From positions 129,500 through 183,412 of the forward strand of contig JAPKYK010000005.1 in assembly GCA_026394395.1 (NCBI GenBank): 53,913 bases of DNA, read 5' to 3'. Origin of the DNA: Methanomassiliicoccales archaeon. GTDB taxonomy: Archaea > Thermoplasmatota > Thermoplasmata > Methanomassiliicoccales > UBA472. The position numbers and the translations under genes are program-made. Positions 25,686 through 34,554 of the stretch are shown here, piece after piece. The first letter of the stretch is position 1; each line of letters opens with the position of its first letter. Under the pieces are notes generated by a model. The model ran no database searches. It had not been told where the DNA came from and was given only the letters and a program-made list of their open reading frames with translations.

Positions 25686-26147
25686 TCAAGTGCATACAAC
25701 TTCGTCGGATATGCGCTCCAGAGCGCCAACGTTACTGGGGGAGTACTCGTTGGGGTCCAGACTGATGAAGAACTCCGCCCCGCCCATACTGCCTCTGGCC
25801 CGCTTTAACGAATCGATCACCGGCCGGATGCCGTTCCACATGTACAAGACGTCCAGACCGTTGAGCACCACTATGGAGTCCTCGTTCTCGTTAAGGAACT
25901 CGACTATACTCTCCTCGAACCTCTGCAGGTTCATCGGTGGGATGCAGTCCCCCTCTGGTCGCGGCATCAGCCACTTGGCGGTCATGTTCTCCTTGACCTG
26001 CTCGAACTGCATCTCCAGCTGCCTCGGGGAATGCTTTGAGATGTACAGTGCCTTCCTTCCTTTCTTCAGCTCCCGGCGCAGCATCTCGTGAGTGCGAAGG
26101 GGTACACGTTCCTTGATCATTACCAGCTTTCCTTCCTTGCCCGTCAT
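25686..26147 (-). CDS. DUF835 domain protein, copy C
   Basis: 153 residues. It aligns with copies A and B: GKLVMIKERVPLRTHEML, ALYISKHSPRQLEMQF, SIVVLNGLDVLYMWNGI, then EFFISLDPNEYSPSNV. The ATG at 26147 is chosen because upstream codons run into the RNase P RNA gene and do not look like protein. It lies about 95 bp downstream of rnpB on the same strand and might be cotranscribed, or have its own promoter in that gap. Function unknown; probably a signalling module. Confidence 0.85.
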   Translation of the reverse strand: MTGKEGKLVMIKERVPLRTHEMLRRELKKGRKALYISKHSPRQLEMQFEQVKENMTAKWLMPRPEGDCIPPMNLQRFEESIVEFLNENEDSIVVLNGLDVLYMWNGIRPVIDSLKRARGSMGGAEFFISLDPNEYSPSNVGALERISDEVVCT

Positions 26148-26242
26148 CTTTTCCACGACGAAATATCGTTCGACGAGTAGGTGTACCTGCGCTGACCGCC
26201 TAGCGAAAAAAGAAGAGAACGGCCGCTGGAATAACGGGCCAG

Positions 26243-26546
26243 GGGTCGGGTGAGGGTAGTAGGCCCCCTTCTGTTTCAGGCGACATTCAACTGCGCGCCC
26301 TACCCGCCGGTCCTGAGCGGTCATCCCGGCTGTTTGGGCTTGCTCCGGTGGGGGGTCGCCGTTTCACCATATCCTCGGGGAACGTCCTCGCCAGGCGATT
26401 CATGCTACCCCGAGACTGTGTCGTTTCTGTGCCCTTGCCTTGGCTCTCGCCAAACCACTTTCGCGGTCCACCTTTCTCATGGAGGAGAGACCTTCCTCAG
26501 CTGGGCCCGAAGGCCCTACCGTCGGTCGCCCTCCCTCTCCCGACGC
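26243..26546 (-). ncRNA. rnpB: RNase P RNA (archaeal)
   Basis: On the minus strand the conserved cores of RNase P RNA appear in order: GAGGAAGGTC (CR-I), TGAGAAAGG, a GGCACAGAAACGACACAG region, GGTGAAACGGCG, CCGGAGCAAGCCCAAACAG, and near the 3' end ACAGAAGGGGGCCTACTA (CR-V). GTCGGG at the 5' end pairs with CCCGAC at the 3' end as P1. A TATA box (plus-strand 26565-26574, TTTAAATAG on the minus strand) lies about 25 bp upstream. The RNA is the catalytic part of RNase P, which removes 5' leaders from pre-tRNAs. The ends are set by P1 and may be off by a few bases. Confidence 0.9.
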
Positions 26547-26709
26547 ATAAACTTATGAAACGCCTCTATTTAAATGAGTTGAGGACAAGCGCTCGTCGTC
26601 ATCTTGCTCCGTTCCGATCGTCCGTTCATCCAGATGGTGAGCGTTCCGCTGGAGCAATATCGGCCATGCAAAGGTTAATAACTGCTCCCTACATTCCCAA
26701 AAAAGCCAA

Positions 26710-26796
26710 GCGGGGGTAGCCAAGCATGGCCAACGGCGCTAGATTGAGGGTCTAGTCCCTAGCGGTCCTTGGGTTCAAATCCCAACCCCCGCACCA
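26710..26796 (+). tRNA. tRNA-Leu(GAG), CCA encoded
   Basis: Acceptor GCGGGGG pairs with CCCCCGC; the anticodon arm CTAGA-TTGAGGG-TCTAG gives anticodon GAG; the long variable arm (TCCCTAGCGGTCC) is class II as expected for Leu; T arm TTGGG-TTCAAAT-CCCAA. Discriminator A at 26793 is followed by CCA in the DNA. A TATA-like GGTTAATAACT lies about 30 bp upstream and a T-rich terminator follows at 26814-26829. Confidence 0.96.
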
Positions 26797-26982
26797 TCAT
26801 GCATAGCCAATGAGTTTTTTTATATTTTTCAGCCCACATTTTTAATTATTAAATTATATTGAATATATAATAAATTAAATATATCTTTATTACAGAATGG
26901 GACATTCTATTTGTTAGAGAACGTAAAAGGTGGAATAATTTTATAGGTTAGTAAATATTCTATTTAGTGCACTGGGAAGGAT

Positions 26983-27306
26983 ATGGTCAAAATCAATCAT
27001 CGTACTTTGTTCAAGGTGTTTCTTCTCCCGCTTCTGATTTTCATTGTATTATTTTTCATCCAAATCTATAATCCTATTTTTGGCCCCCTGAGCTCAGATA
27101 GTGCGTGGGGTCTCTTAATGACCGTCGAATTGCCGAGCGTCCTCTTCATACTCATATCATTGACCCTCATTTCGTCGATCATTAGTATGTTCATAAAAAG
27201 GGAATACGTCTATTTGCCCACGTATATAATATATTGGACATTTTATATTATTTTTATATGTTATATGATCTGGATGATGCTACAAATGTACAAATCTTTA
27301 ATATAA
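26983..27306 (+). CDS. AT-rich three-TM membrane protein, unknown
   Basis: 107 residues with three hydrophobic segments (about 10-26, 46-68 and 76-98) and short charged loops. No family recognised and no catalytic residues evident. The gene and about 170 bp on each side are strikingly AT-rich compared with the rest of the window and use codons such as ATA and TTA freely, and the island begins right after a tRNA-Leu gene. That suggests a recent foreign origin, but there is no integrase or duplicated tRNA end. The ATG has a GGAAGG-type ribosome-binding sequence about 7 bp upstream. Confidence 0.65.
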   Translation: MVKINHRTLFKVFLLPLLIFIVLFFIQIYNPIFGPLSSDSAWGLLMTVELPSVLFILISLTLISSIISMFIKREYVYLPTYIIYWTFYIIFICYMIWMMLQMYKSLI

Positions 27307-27491
27307 TAATTTCAGAAAACTAATCCCCATATCATTAAAGAGTTGCAATTGTCGTTAATTTTTTTTTTGCGAATTACGAAACAACAACCAACTATCATCT
27401 CTTCACAATATTCATCGCCATCATTTTTTAATCCAGATAGTACGAAGGCAAAGGTTAATTTCGCCATTCCCATACCGCCTTCCGATAACCA

Positions 27492-29021
27492 ATGACATCC
27501 AATGACAACGTTGCGTACTCCGCTCTCATGGACCGTTCCAAGGAGATGTTCGTCCTTGGCTCCGCCGGCGATATACTGTACTGGGACATGGAGACCAAGA
27601 TGCCTCCCGCGGCCCAGGCCATGCGCGGCGAGCAGCTCTCGGCCATCGAGCTCATACTGCACAAGATGCTCACCAATCCGGAGAACGACCAGCTACTGCA
27701 GAAATGCGAGGGCGACCTGAGCTCCTTCGATCAACTACAAAGAAGGAACCTGCACCTCCTGCGCAAGAGCTATGACGAGAACTCCAAGCTCCCTGATTCC
27801 CTGGTCACCGAGACGGCCAAGCACCAGTCCAAGTGCAACCAAGTTTGGAAGAAGGCCAAGGCGGCCAAGGACTTCAAGATGTTCCGCGATGACCTGACCA
27901 AGATGATAGAGCTGCGGGAGCAAGCCGCGGATATACTCATGAAGGTCAAAGGCACGAAAACGCCCTACGACGCCCTCCTGGACCAGTTCGAACCTAAGAT
28001 GACCGCGGTGCGCATCGACGAGGTCTTCGCCGAGCTGCGCGAGGCGCTCATCAAGCTCATCGGCAAGGTGGAGTCCTCGAACCTCAAGCCGGACCTATCG
28101 CCCATGTCCCGCAAGGTGCCGGTAGAGGTGCAGAAGAAGATATCCATAGACGTGATGAACTTCATCGGCTACGACACCGTCAGCGACAAGGCCGCCGGCC
28201 GGCTGGACGAGACGGAGCACCCCTTCACCGTCGGGAAGTATGACGATGTGCGCATAACCACGCACTACTACGAGGACCGCTTCTTCTCCAACGTGTTCAG
28301 CGTCATGCACGAGGGCGGGCACGCTTTGTATGATCAAGGCATCCCGAGGGAATGGATGTTCCAGCCTGTCGGGTCGCCTTGCTCGTACGGCATACACGAG
28401 TCGCAGAGCCGCTTCGTGGAGAACATCGTCGGTCGCAGCCCGGAGTTCTTGAACTACGCATTGCCGCGCATCCGTAAGTTCTCCCCCAAGTCGTTCAAGG
28501 GGTTGAAGAACAAGGACCTGATCGCCGCGGCCAACGCTGTGGTCCCGTCCAAGGTGCGCATCGAGGCCGACGAGGTGACCTACGCCTTGCACATCATCAT
28601 CCGCTTCGAGATCGAGAAGGACATCTTCGCCCACAAGGTGACCGTGGACGAGCTCCCGGCGGTCTGGAACCAGAAGTATGCCGATTACCTCGGTGTGAAG
28701 GTCGAGAACGACGGCGAGGGCGTGCTGCAGGACACCCACTGGTCGGGCGGCAGTTTCGGCTACTTCCCCTCGTACGCCCTAGGCAACATCTACTCCGGGA
28801 TGTTCCTGGAGAAGATGCAGAAGGACGTGCCGCAATGGCGCAAAGGTCTCCGTCACGGCGAGTTCGATCCGGTGCTGCAATGGCTCAGAACGAACGTGCA
28901 CTCCAAGGGCGACCTGTACGACCCGGCGGACCTGGTCAAGGAAGTGACCGGAAAAGACCTGACCATCACCCCCTTCATGAAGTACCTGGAGAGGAAGATG
29001 GCCCGCATATACGGGTTCTGA
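27492..29021 (+). CDS. Carboxypeptidase Taq, M32 family
   Basis: 509 residues, full length for M32 metallocarboxypeptidases. The zinc site HEGGH lies in SVMHEGGHALYDQGIPREW (about residue 275), with the third ligand in the downstream GIHESQSRFVENIVGRS segment, and the C-terminal DTHWSGGSFGYFPSYALGNIYS is highly typical. N-terminal GDILYWDMETKMPPAAQAMRGEQ is also conserved. The enzyme removes C-terminal residues broadly from peptides in the cytoplasm. Starts at the first Met, followed by a clear terminator after the stop. Confidence 0.96.
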   Translation: MTSNDNVAYSALMDRSKEMFVLGSAGDILYWDMETKMPPAAQAMRGEQLSAIELILHKMLTNPENDQLLQKCEGDLSSFDQLQRRNLHLLRKSYDENSKLPDSLVTETAKHQSKCNQVWKKAKAAKDFKMFRDDLTKMIELREQAADILMKVKGTKTPYDALLDQFEPKMTAVRIDEVFAELREALIKLIGKVESSNLKPDLSPMSRKVPVEVQKKISIDVMNFIGYDTVSDKAAGRLDETEHPFTVGKYDDVRITTHYYEDRFFSNVFSVMHEGGHALYDQGIPREWMFQPVGSPCSYGIHESQSRFVENIVGRSPEFLNYALPRIRKFSPKSFKGLKNKDLIAAANAVVPSKVRIEADEVTYALHIIIRFEIEKDIFAHKVTVDELPAVWNQKYADYLGVKVENDGEGVLQDTHWSGGSFGYFPSYALGNIYSGMFLEKMQKDVPQWRKGLRHGEFDPVLQWLRTNVHSKGDLYDPADLVKEVTGKDLTITPFMKYLERKMARIYGF

Positions 29022-29026
29022 GCAAA

Positions 29027-29057
29027 GGGGGTACGCCCCCATCTTTCTTTATTTTTT
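29027..29057 (+). terminator. GC hairpin plus T run after the M32 gene
   Basis: GGGGG-TACG-CCCCC (29027-29040) forms a perfect 5-bp stem with a UACG tetraloop 5 bp after the stop, followed by a T-rich tract with six consecutive T residues. Confidence 0.75.
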
Positions 29058-29092
29058 AAAAATAGGATATATGGAAATGGTTTCCTTCACTG

Positions 29093-31003
29093 CTACTTGA
29101 AGCGGATGGTCTCCAGGTTCATGGGCGCCCTGGTCTCCACGTTGAACTTCTTGTACAGCGCGGAGGCCAGCTCCAGACACTTGTGCTCCTCGCCGTGCCC
29201 GATGACGATGCGCTCCGGCTTGGGGTCCAGACTGGCTATGTAGTTGATGAGCTGCCTCCGGTCCGAATGCCCGGAGAACCCGTCCACGATCTCCACGTTC
29301 ATGTGGAACTCCACGGTGATGCTCTTGCCCTTATCCGCCAGCGTGAGCTCGTGCACGCCCTTCTGGATCTTGCGGCCGATGGTGCCTTCGGCTTGATATC
29401 CGACGAACACCAGGGTATGCAGCGGGTCGCTGGCCCAGGCCTTCACGTACTCCATGACCGGCCCGCCGTTCATCATGCCGCTTGTGGCCAGGACGATGCA
29501 TGGTTCTGGATCATGTAAAATCTTCTCCCGCATCTCCTGGCTGTCGACGCGCTTGAACATGTCGCTGAGGAAGGGGTTCTGCCCCATCTGGAATATCTGG
29601 GTGCGCAGCTGGCTGTTGAGGTACTCCGGATAGGCGGTATGAATCGCCGTCGCTTCCCATATAGAACCGTCCAGGTACACCGGGACCTTGTCCACCTTGC
29701 CGGTGCGGGCCAGTTCCTCGATGACCAGCATCACTTCCTGCGAACGCCCTACAGCGAAAACGGGTATGACCATCTTGCCCTTGCGCTGCATGATGGCCCG
29801 TTCGATGATCCCCTTCAACTGGGTGGCGGCGTCGATCCTGCTTGGTTGTATGTCGTTGAAGCCGCCGTAGGTCGATTCGATCACCAGCGTCTCCAGGCGT
29901 GGGAACTTGTTGGTGGTGGCGTTGAACAGCCACGTCCGTTCGTACTTCATGTCCCCGGTGAAGGCGACGTTGTAAAGCCCGTCGCCCACGTGGAAGTGGC
30001 AGACCGCGGAACCGAGAATGTGCCCGGCGTTCTGCATCGTCAACCGTATGTCCGGGGCGATGTCGGTGGTCTCGCCGTACTTCAGGGTGATGGTGTGCTT
30101 CACTACCTCGCGGATGTGCTTCGCTTCGTACTCGGACTTGTTAGCTTCGCCGTGCGACACCTTGATGCCGTCCAGCAAGCTCAATGACATCATGTCCCTG
30201 GTCGGGGGCGTGCAGTAAACCGGTCCGTCGTAACCGAACTTGAAGAGCACTGGAAGCAGTCCGCAATGGTCCATGTGGGCGTGGGTTATGACCACAGCGT
30301 CAATCTGTTCCAGGGGCAGGAACTCCGGGGCGGTGAAATAGGGCTTGTTGGAGCTGTTGGAAGGGTCCATGCCGCAATCAATTAGTATCTTGCTCTCTCG
30401 CGTAGATAGCAATGTGCAGGAGCGCCCGACCTCGCGATAACCGCCAAGGCAGGTCATCCTAATCCAGTTCTCTCCCTCGTACTTGGTCTGGGCCAGGCGC
30501 TTTCCGACCCTGCGCAGGAACTCCTTGCGCTCGGCCTGGACCTCCCGAAGATAGGCCCTGGTCTCATAGACGGTCTTGGAGGGTATCGGCGGAGCTCGTA
30601 TCACCTTGGGGGCCCAGCCCACCTCCTTCTTGATCTCATTGAGGACCGCGCCCTGCTTACCTATCACTAGACCAGGGGCGATGGCCTCGATGGTCACCTC
30701 ACCGGTCTCGTCCTCGAAGGAGATGTTGGTGATCTGGGCCTCTTCAGGGATGATCTCCCGTAGTCTCTTCTCCACGTCTACGGAATTGGCCAGGGTGGAG
30801 GGATCAGGGCGAATAGCCACCCGGCGCCGCAATCCCTGCGCCAGCTGGCGGATCATGTCGTTCCCGGAGGCGAAGGCCTCCATGTCCCTGGTGTAGATTA
30901 CGACTACTGGACCCTCAAAATCGATGGAAGATATGTTGATTTGAGATGGTACTATCTTCCGGACCTGTTCTCGGGCTTCCTCGAGAATTCTTTCTGTGCT
31001 CAT
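29093..31003 (-). CDS. fttA: KH-domain beta-CASP ribonuclease, transcription termination factor FttA (aCPSF1)
   Basis: 636 residues. Two KH-like domains occupy about 1-150 (IAPGLVIGKQGAVLNEIKKEVGW carries the GxxG loop). The metallo-beta-lactamase core has HAHMDHCG, AGHILGSA and FTGDMKYERT; the beta-CASP insertion has VIESTYGG, VIPVFAVGRSQE and ATSGMMNGGP; the C-terminus has GHSDRRQL and IGHGEEHKCLELA. This is the conserved archaeal aCPSF1/FttA, which cleaves nascent RNA behind RNA polymerase and ends transcription. It probably matters in this genome, where many convergent genes have no room for intrinsic terminators. The Met at 31003 is preferred to one three codons earlier. Confidence 0.97.
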   Translation of the reverse strand: MSTERILEEAREQVRKIVPSQINISSIDFEGPVVVIYTRDMEAFASGNDMIRQLAQGLRRRVAIRPDPSTLANSVDVEKRLREIIPEEAQITNISFEDETGEVTIEAIAPGLVIGKQGAVLNEIKKEVGWAPKVIRAPPIPSKTVYETRAYLREVQAERKEFLRRVGKRLAQTKYEGENWIRMTCLGGYREVGRSCTLLSTRESKILIDCGMDPSNSSNKPYFTAPEFLPLEQIDAVVITHAHMDHCGLLPVLFKFGYDGPVYCTPPTRDMMSLSLLDGIKVSHGEANKSEYEAKHIREVVKHTITLKYGETTDIAPDIRLTMQNAGHILGSAVCHFHVGDGLYNVAFTGDMKYERTWLFNATTNKFPRLETLVIESTYGGFNDIQPSRIDAATQLKGIIERAIMQRKGKMVIPVFAVGRSQEVMLVIEELARTGKVDKVPVYLDGSIWEATAIHTAYPEYLNSQLRTQIFQMGQNPFLSDMFKRVDSQEMREKILHDPEPCIVLATSGMMNGGPVMEYVKAWASDPLHTLVFVGYQAEGTIGRKIQKGVHELTLADKGKSITVEFHMNVEIVDGFSGHSDRRQLINYIASLDPKPERIVIGHGEEHKCLELASALYKKFNVETRAPMNLETIRFK

Positions 31004-31056
31004 GGCATTCACTTTTTATGGGATGTATAACAGGAAAGTATGTTGGAAAGGGGTTT

Positions 31057-31707
31057 TCAGTTCGGCCGGGGGACGTTGATCCCCATGCGCGAAGCTCGTT
31101 TCAGTATCTCTTCCTGAGACACTTCCACGTACCCGTCCTTGGTGATGGTCACGATGTCCATGCCGTCACCGCTGGCCGAGTCCCTCTTCATGGCCGCGTT
31201 CAAGGCGCGTATGGCCAAGTTGATGGAATCGTCCAAGGTGATGTCCTTCTTGTAGTGGTCCTCCAGGACACCGTAGGCGTAGGGGGAACCAGAACCGACG
31301 CTGATGTAGTGGTCGGCTATGGAACCGCCGGCTGCGTCCAAGGAGAAAACATGCCCACCCTCCTTGTCGTAACCTCCGACGATCAGCCCTACATAGTAAT
31401 AGCCGTAGGCGCCGCCTCCCCTTCTCAGGATGTTGGAGGTCAGGGTGGCCGCGGACTTGACGGACATGTCCACCGTCCTCTTCAGCTTGTACAGCTCTAC
31501 CTCAGCCCGTAGGTAGCGGACCATGACCTGGGCGTCCCCTACTAGTCCAGCGGTGGTCAGTCCCAGGTTGTTGTCGATCTTGAAGACCTTCTGGGTCTCC
31601 TTGTGAGCGATGAAATTGCCCATGGTGGCCCGATGCTCGGTCGCCAGGACCACGCCGTCAGCGTTAACTATACCTATCGTGGTAGTACCAGTCTTCATGT
31701 TTTCCAT
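31057..31707 (-). CDS. psmB: Proteasome beta subunit
   Basis: 216 residues. The mature protein should begin at the Thr in TTTIGI after a 7-residue propeptide (MENMKTG); autocleavage exposes the catalytic Thr. [13 protein letters not shown] and the Lys in [16 protein letters not shown] are characteristic. It forms the inner rings of the 20S proteasome. The frame is longer upstream, but a GGAGG ribosome-binding sequence in that part and the propeptide length favour ATG at 31707 (or 31716). The gene lies upstream of fttA on the same strand with a 53-bp gap; the two may be cotranscribed. Confidence 0.96.
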   Translation of the reverse strand: MENMKTGTTTIGIVNADGVVLATEHRATMGNFIAHKETQKVFKIDNNLGLTTAGLVGDAQVMVRYLRAEVELYKLKRTVDMSVKSAATLTSNILRRGGGAYGYYYVGLIVGGYDKEGGHVFSLDAAGGSIADHYISVGSGSPYAYGVLEDHYKKDITLDDSINLAIRALNAAMKRDSASGDGMDIVTITKDGYVEVSQEEILKRASRMGINVPRPN

Positions 31708-31830
31708 ATGAATCATATCCTCCAAAACGGTAAAAGTGAATGATATGGATTGACTGGTGCTCAATCTACAAGACTGTATATAAGCGTTTTCCTAAGATTC
31801 AGCGTTAACGAGAACCGAATGCTGGACTGG

Positions 31831-32364
31831 TCATTTCGATGACCGTCCGTTCTGCCGATCGCCCGTGAAAAAGCGGTCCGTCAGCATGCCTATCCCCCAA
31901 CCCAGCCCAGCACCGGCCAAGCATCCGGTCAGCGCCCTTATGACATTGCCCGACTCGTAGGAGGTCAAGGCCTGCGCCCCCCCGTCCAAGGCCATGGGCA
32001 CGAGCAGAAGCAGGAGCCACGTCCATCGTACCGGCCACCGGACCAACATGTAGGCGATGAGCCCTAAGGTCAACCCGGCCACGATGCCCACGTCCCGAGC
32101 GCATATCGGCAGCTGGTTGTCGTTGAGGAAGAACGAGCGGTCCGCCTGCTGGTGGCAGTTCAGGTCCCCGATGAGGTAGACCAGGCGTTGCAGCAAGGGC
32201 ATCTCCTGCAGCTCGTCCCAATTGTCCACCGACCCGATCCTGCCGTCCAGGTCCGACACAGAGCCAGTGGGCAGGGTCAACGGAGAGATGACGATGAAGA
32301 GGAACGCCAATGCCAGCAGCGTCTCGAACAAGGCCATGTAACGCAGGGGAGGGGAAAGCCTCAT
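31831..32364 (-). CDS. DUF2085 membrane protein
   Basis: 177 residues with four predicted membrane segments (about 10-30, 88-106, 112-130 and 142-162). The family motif is present between the first two: CHQQADRSFFLNDNQLPICARDVGI, with the CHQ..R and P.CARD.G residues. DUF2085 proteins are small membrane proteins of unknown function. The invariant Cys-His-Gln and Cys suggest metal or haem binding, by inference. Divergent from the FmdE-like gene. Confidence 0.88.
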   Translation of the reverse strand: MRLSPPLRYMALFETLLALAFLFIVISPLTLPTGSVSDLDGRIGSVDNWDELQEMPLLQRLVYLIGDLNCHQQADRSFFLNDNQLPICARDVGIVAGLTLGLIAYMLVRWPVRWTWLLLLLVPMALDGGAQALTSYESGNVIRALTGCLAGAGLGWGIGMLTDRFFTGDRQNGRSSK

Positions 32365-32453
32365 GACGGTCCCGCTACCGCGCCCCCGCCTTTTAATCCT
32401 TCACTTGATTTTTGTGAATAAAATTTTATATCCATCCTCATCGAGTAACCATC

Positions 32454-32888
32454 ATGACCAGTTTGCCAGAGGACCTAAGAAGGCTCGCTGATTTCCATGG
32501 GCACCTGGGTCCCTACGTCCTTCTGGGCTACCGGATGGGGCTGATGGCCAAGAGCTACTTCCCAGGCAAGTTCTTCGCCACGGTATTCACCGGCACCGAG
32601 ACCCCGGTCTCCTGTCTCATCGACGGTGTGCAGTTCTCCTCCAGCTGCACCATGGGCAAAGGCAACCTCGGAATAAAGGAGGGAGGAAGGCCAGTGGTCC
32701 GCTTCTACGATGGGATGCGCTCCATGGAGATATCCCCTCTCGAAACGATACAGACCAGGATCGATTCCGTCCGCAGCTACGAGTCCGGGGAAAGGCTGGC
32801 CTTGGACCTGCATCGATTGAGCGATCTGGAACTGCTCCTGGTCAGAGAAGGCGGAAAAGAAACGTCTGACCGCATAGTGAAGCTGTGA
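32454..32888 (+). CDS. FmdE/FwdE-like protein (formylmethanofuran dehydrogenase subunit E family)
   Basis: 144 residues. The FmdE domain is recognised by FHGHLGPYVLLGYRMG at the start and the CTMGKGN segment, with VSCLIDGVQFSSSCT supplying metal-binding Cys residues. It lacks the C-terminal zinc-ribbon seen in full FwdE, so it is a stand-alone domain, and no other fwd gene is nearby. A metal-binding or chaperone role related to molybdenum or tungsten enzymes is possible. Its 3' end overlaps the convergent pilus platform gene by 47 bp. Confidence 0.88.
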   Translation: MTSLPEDLRRLADFHGHLGPYVLLGYRMGLMAKSYFPGKFFATVFTGTETPVSCLIDGVQFSSSCTMGKGNLGIKEGGRPVVRFYDGMRSMEISPLETIQTRIDSVRSYESGERLALDLHRLSDLELLLVREGGKETSDRIVKL

Positions 32889-34554
32889 GGAAGACCATCA
32901 GCGCCACCGCTCCGCGTTTGCCATAGTTCCGCCAGCCCTCCTGCCCGTTGCGTCTCTCATCCAGGTTCGACGTGAAGTAGTTGACCACCAGGGCCAGCTC
33001 CACGACGTAGACGGATGCGACGGCCATCAGCCAGTCCCGGTCCCCTCCCAGCAGGCCCATTATGCCGCTGGTCAGACCGATGATGGCCGGGGCGAACAGC
33101 AGGCTGGTGGAGGTCATCATGTCCACCACCGAGCGCAGGTTCTCCCGTATGCGCCTCTTCGTCCTCAGAAGATCGTCCTGGCATTGGGCCAGGTTGATGG
33201 CCACCTTCCCCGCCCCCCGGTGGTCCTCCCGGGCGCATTCCAGGACCGTCAGGTAGCTCTGGTGCAGGGCGGCGCTCATCATCGGCAGCTCCTGGTCCTC
33301 TCGGACCGCGTCGATGAGCGAGGTCCGCCCGGTGCGCATGGCATGGACCATCCTCAACCCCCATCGTTGGAACTCACCCTCCTCCATGAGCGCCGCGTCC
33401 TCGAAGGAAGTCTCCAGGTCCTGCCCTCCAAGCATGCCGTTGCCCAAGCGGTACAGCCCATCCACGAAGGAACGCATCCGCTCGCCGCCGTCCTTGCACG
33501 CCCTTCCTCCGGTCATGTAGAAGGCCAGAAGAACGAGGGCCATCGAGGCAATGGTCGAGATCACGACCTGCCCGGTAAGCGTGATCATGGACAGGAACAG
33601 GGGCAGGGACAGGGTGAGAAGCATCGTCGGGCCCTTCCCCAACAGTGAAGCAGGTAAGCTGGCCCGGTTCAAAGGGTTCCGCTCGATTAAAACCTTGACG
33701 TAAAGAACGGTGACCGTCGGCACCAGGGCCAGGAGGACCACGGCCAGCGAGGTGATGTTCAAGGAAACGCCCCCGTCAGGAATGCCCGACCCCAGCCCCA
33801 GCAGGGGGATGAGGGAGAACAGCATCACCGGGGCCAACACCCCAAAGGTGAAAACCAGCATGACCGGGAAGGAGAGCGATCCGACGTATTTCTCGCAAGC
33901 TTCCCTCATCCCCTCCAGCACCAAGGAGTTGGCCCGGTCCAGCAAGCGGTCCCGGCCTTCCTTTCCCGGCTCCTCCTCGGCCGCCATTATAAGATGGATG
34001 GAACGCCTCAAGCCTTCGTTACGAGCATCCAGGTTGGCCGTCCAGGCTGAAACGCCACAGCGTAGGTCCTGCATCTCGCCGGTCAAGGCCTTCCATACAA
34101 CCGATGAAAGGGACGCCTGCAAGGCCCCGTCCCCAGAGCGCGCTCCCACCTCCAGTGCCCTCTCCAACGAAGGGGAGCGGTTCATGCTCATGGTCATGGC
34201 CCCCACCACGGCGGGGGAATCCTGCAGGTAGGAGCGCTGCTCCGCCCGGTAGCTCCGTACCGGTCCTGAGGTCACATAGGAGGGTATGATCACTGTTGTC
34301 AATGCCAAGCCGATCGAGGTCAGGCTGTAAGGGTAGGGTGCAGCGAGAACGATCAAGGCCGCCAGGGGCAACAAGGTCAATAGGCACCACAGGAAGGCGT
34401 TGTACCCTCGAAGGTAATAATCCTCCGTCCGTCGGCCTTTTCGGGTCAGAAGGTCCAAGGATCCGGTCGGAGCCTTGATGGCGTAGACCTTCCTGAACCA
34501 TCCTGGCACATGTCCGGCGATGGCGGGCAATCCAAGGGACGAAGGCAAGGCCAT
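32842..34554 (-). CDS. Type IV pilus-like platform protein (T2SF/TadC)
   Basis: 570 residues in two homologous halves, each with a cytoplasmic T2SF domain followed by a group of membrane segments (about 60-110, 240-310, 340-380 and 500-570). TMSMNRSPSLERALEVGAR in the first half and MVHAMRTGRTSLIDAVRED in the second are the usual conserved helices. This membrane protein is the platform on which the ATPase drives pilin assembly. The ATG overlaps the stop of the ATPase gene (ATGA). The C-terminal coding region overlaps the convergent FmdE-like gene by 47 bp. Confidence 0.9.
   Translation of the reverse strand: MALPSSLGLPAIAGHVPGWFRKVYAIKAPTGSLDLLTRKGRRTEDYYLRGYNAFLWCLLTLLPLAALIVLAAPYPYSLTSIGLALTTVIIPSYVTSGPVRSYRAEQRSYLQDSPAVVGAMTMSMNRSPSLERALEVGARSGDGALQASLSSVVWKALTGEMQDLRCGVSAWTANLDARNEGLRRSIHLIMAAEEEPGKEGRDRLLDRANSLVLEGMREACEKYVGSLSFPVMLVFTFGVLAPVMLFSLIPLLGLGSGIPDGGVSLNITSLAVVLLALVPTVTVLYVKVLIERNPLNRASLPASLLGKGPTMLLTLSLPLFLSMITLTGQVVISTIASMALVLLAFYMTGGRACKDGGERMRSFVDGLYRLGNGMLGGQDLETSFEDAALMEEGEFQRWGLRMVHAMRTGRTSLIDAVREDQELPMMSAALHQSYLTVLECAREDHRGAGKVAINLAQCQDDLLRTKRRIRENLRSVVDMMTSTSLLFAPAIIGLTSGIMGLLGGDRDWLMAVASVYVVELALVVNYFTSNLDERRNGQEGWRNYGKRGAVALMVFLTASLCGQTFLFRLL

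Noticed and set aside
26220-26719. Plus-strand reading frames of about 100-120 codons opposite rnpB
   Set aside because: They are antisense to conserved RNase P RNA cores and have no recognisable protein features.
26797-27490. Prophage or integrative element at tRNA-Leu
   Set aside because: No integrase, no second copy of the tRNA 3' end and only one gene; kept as a composition anomaly.
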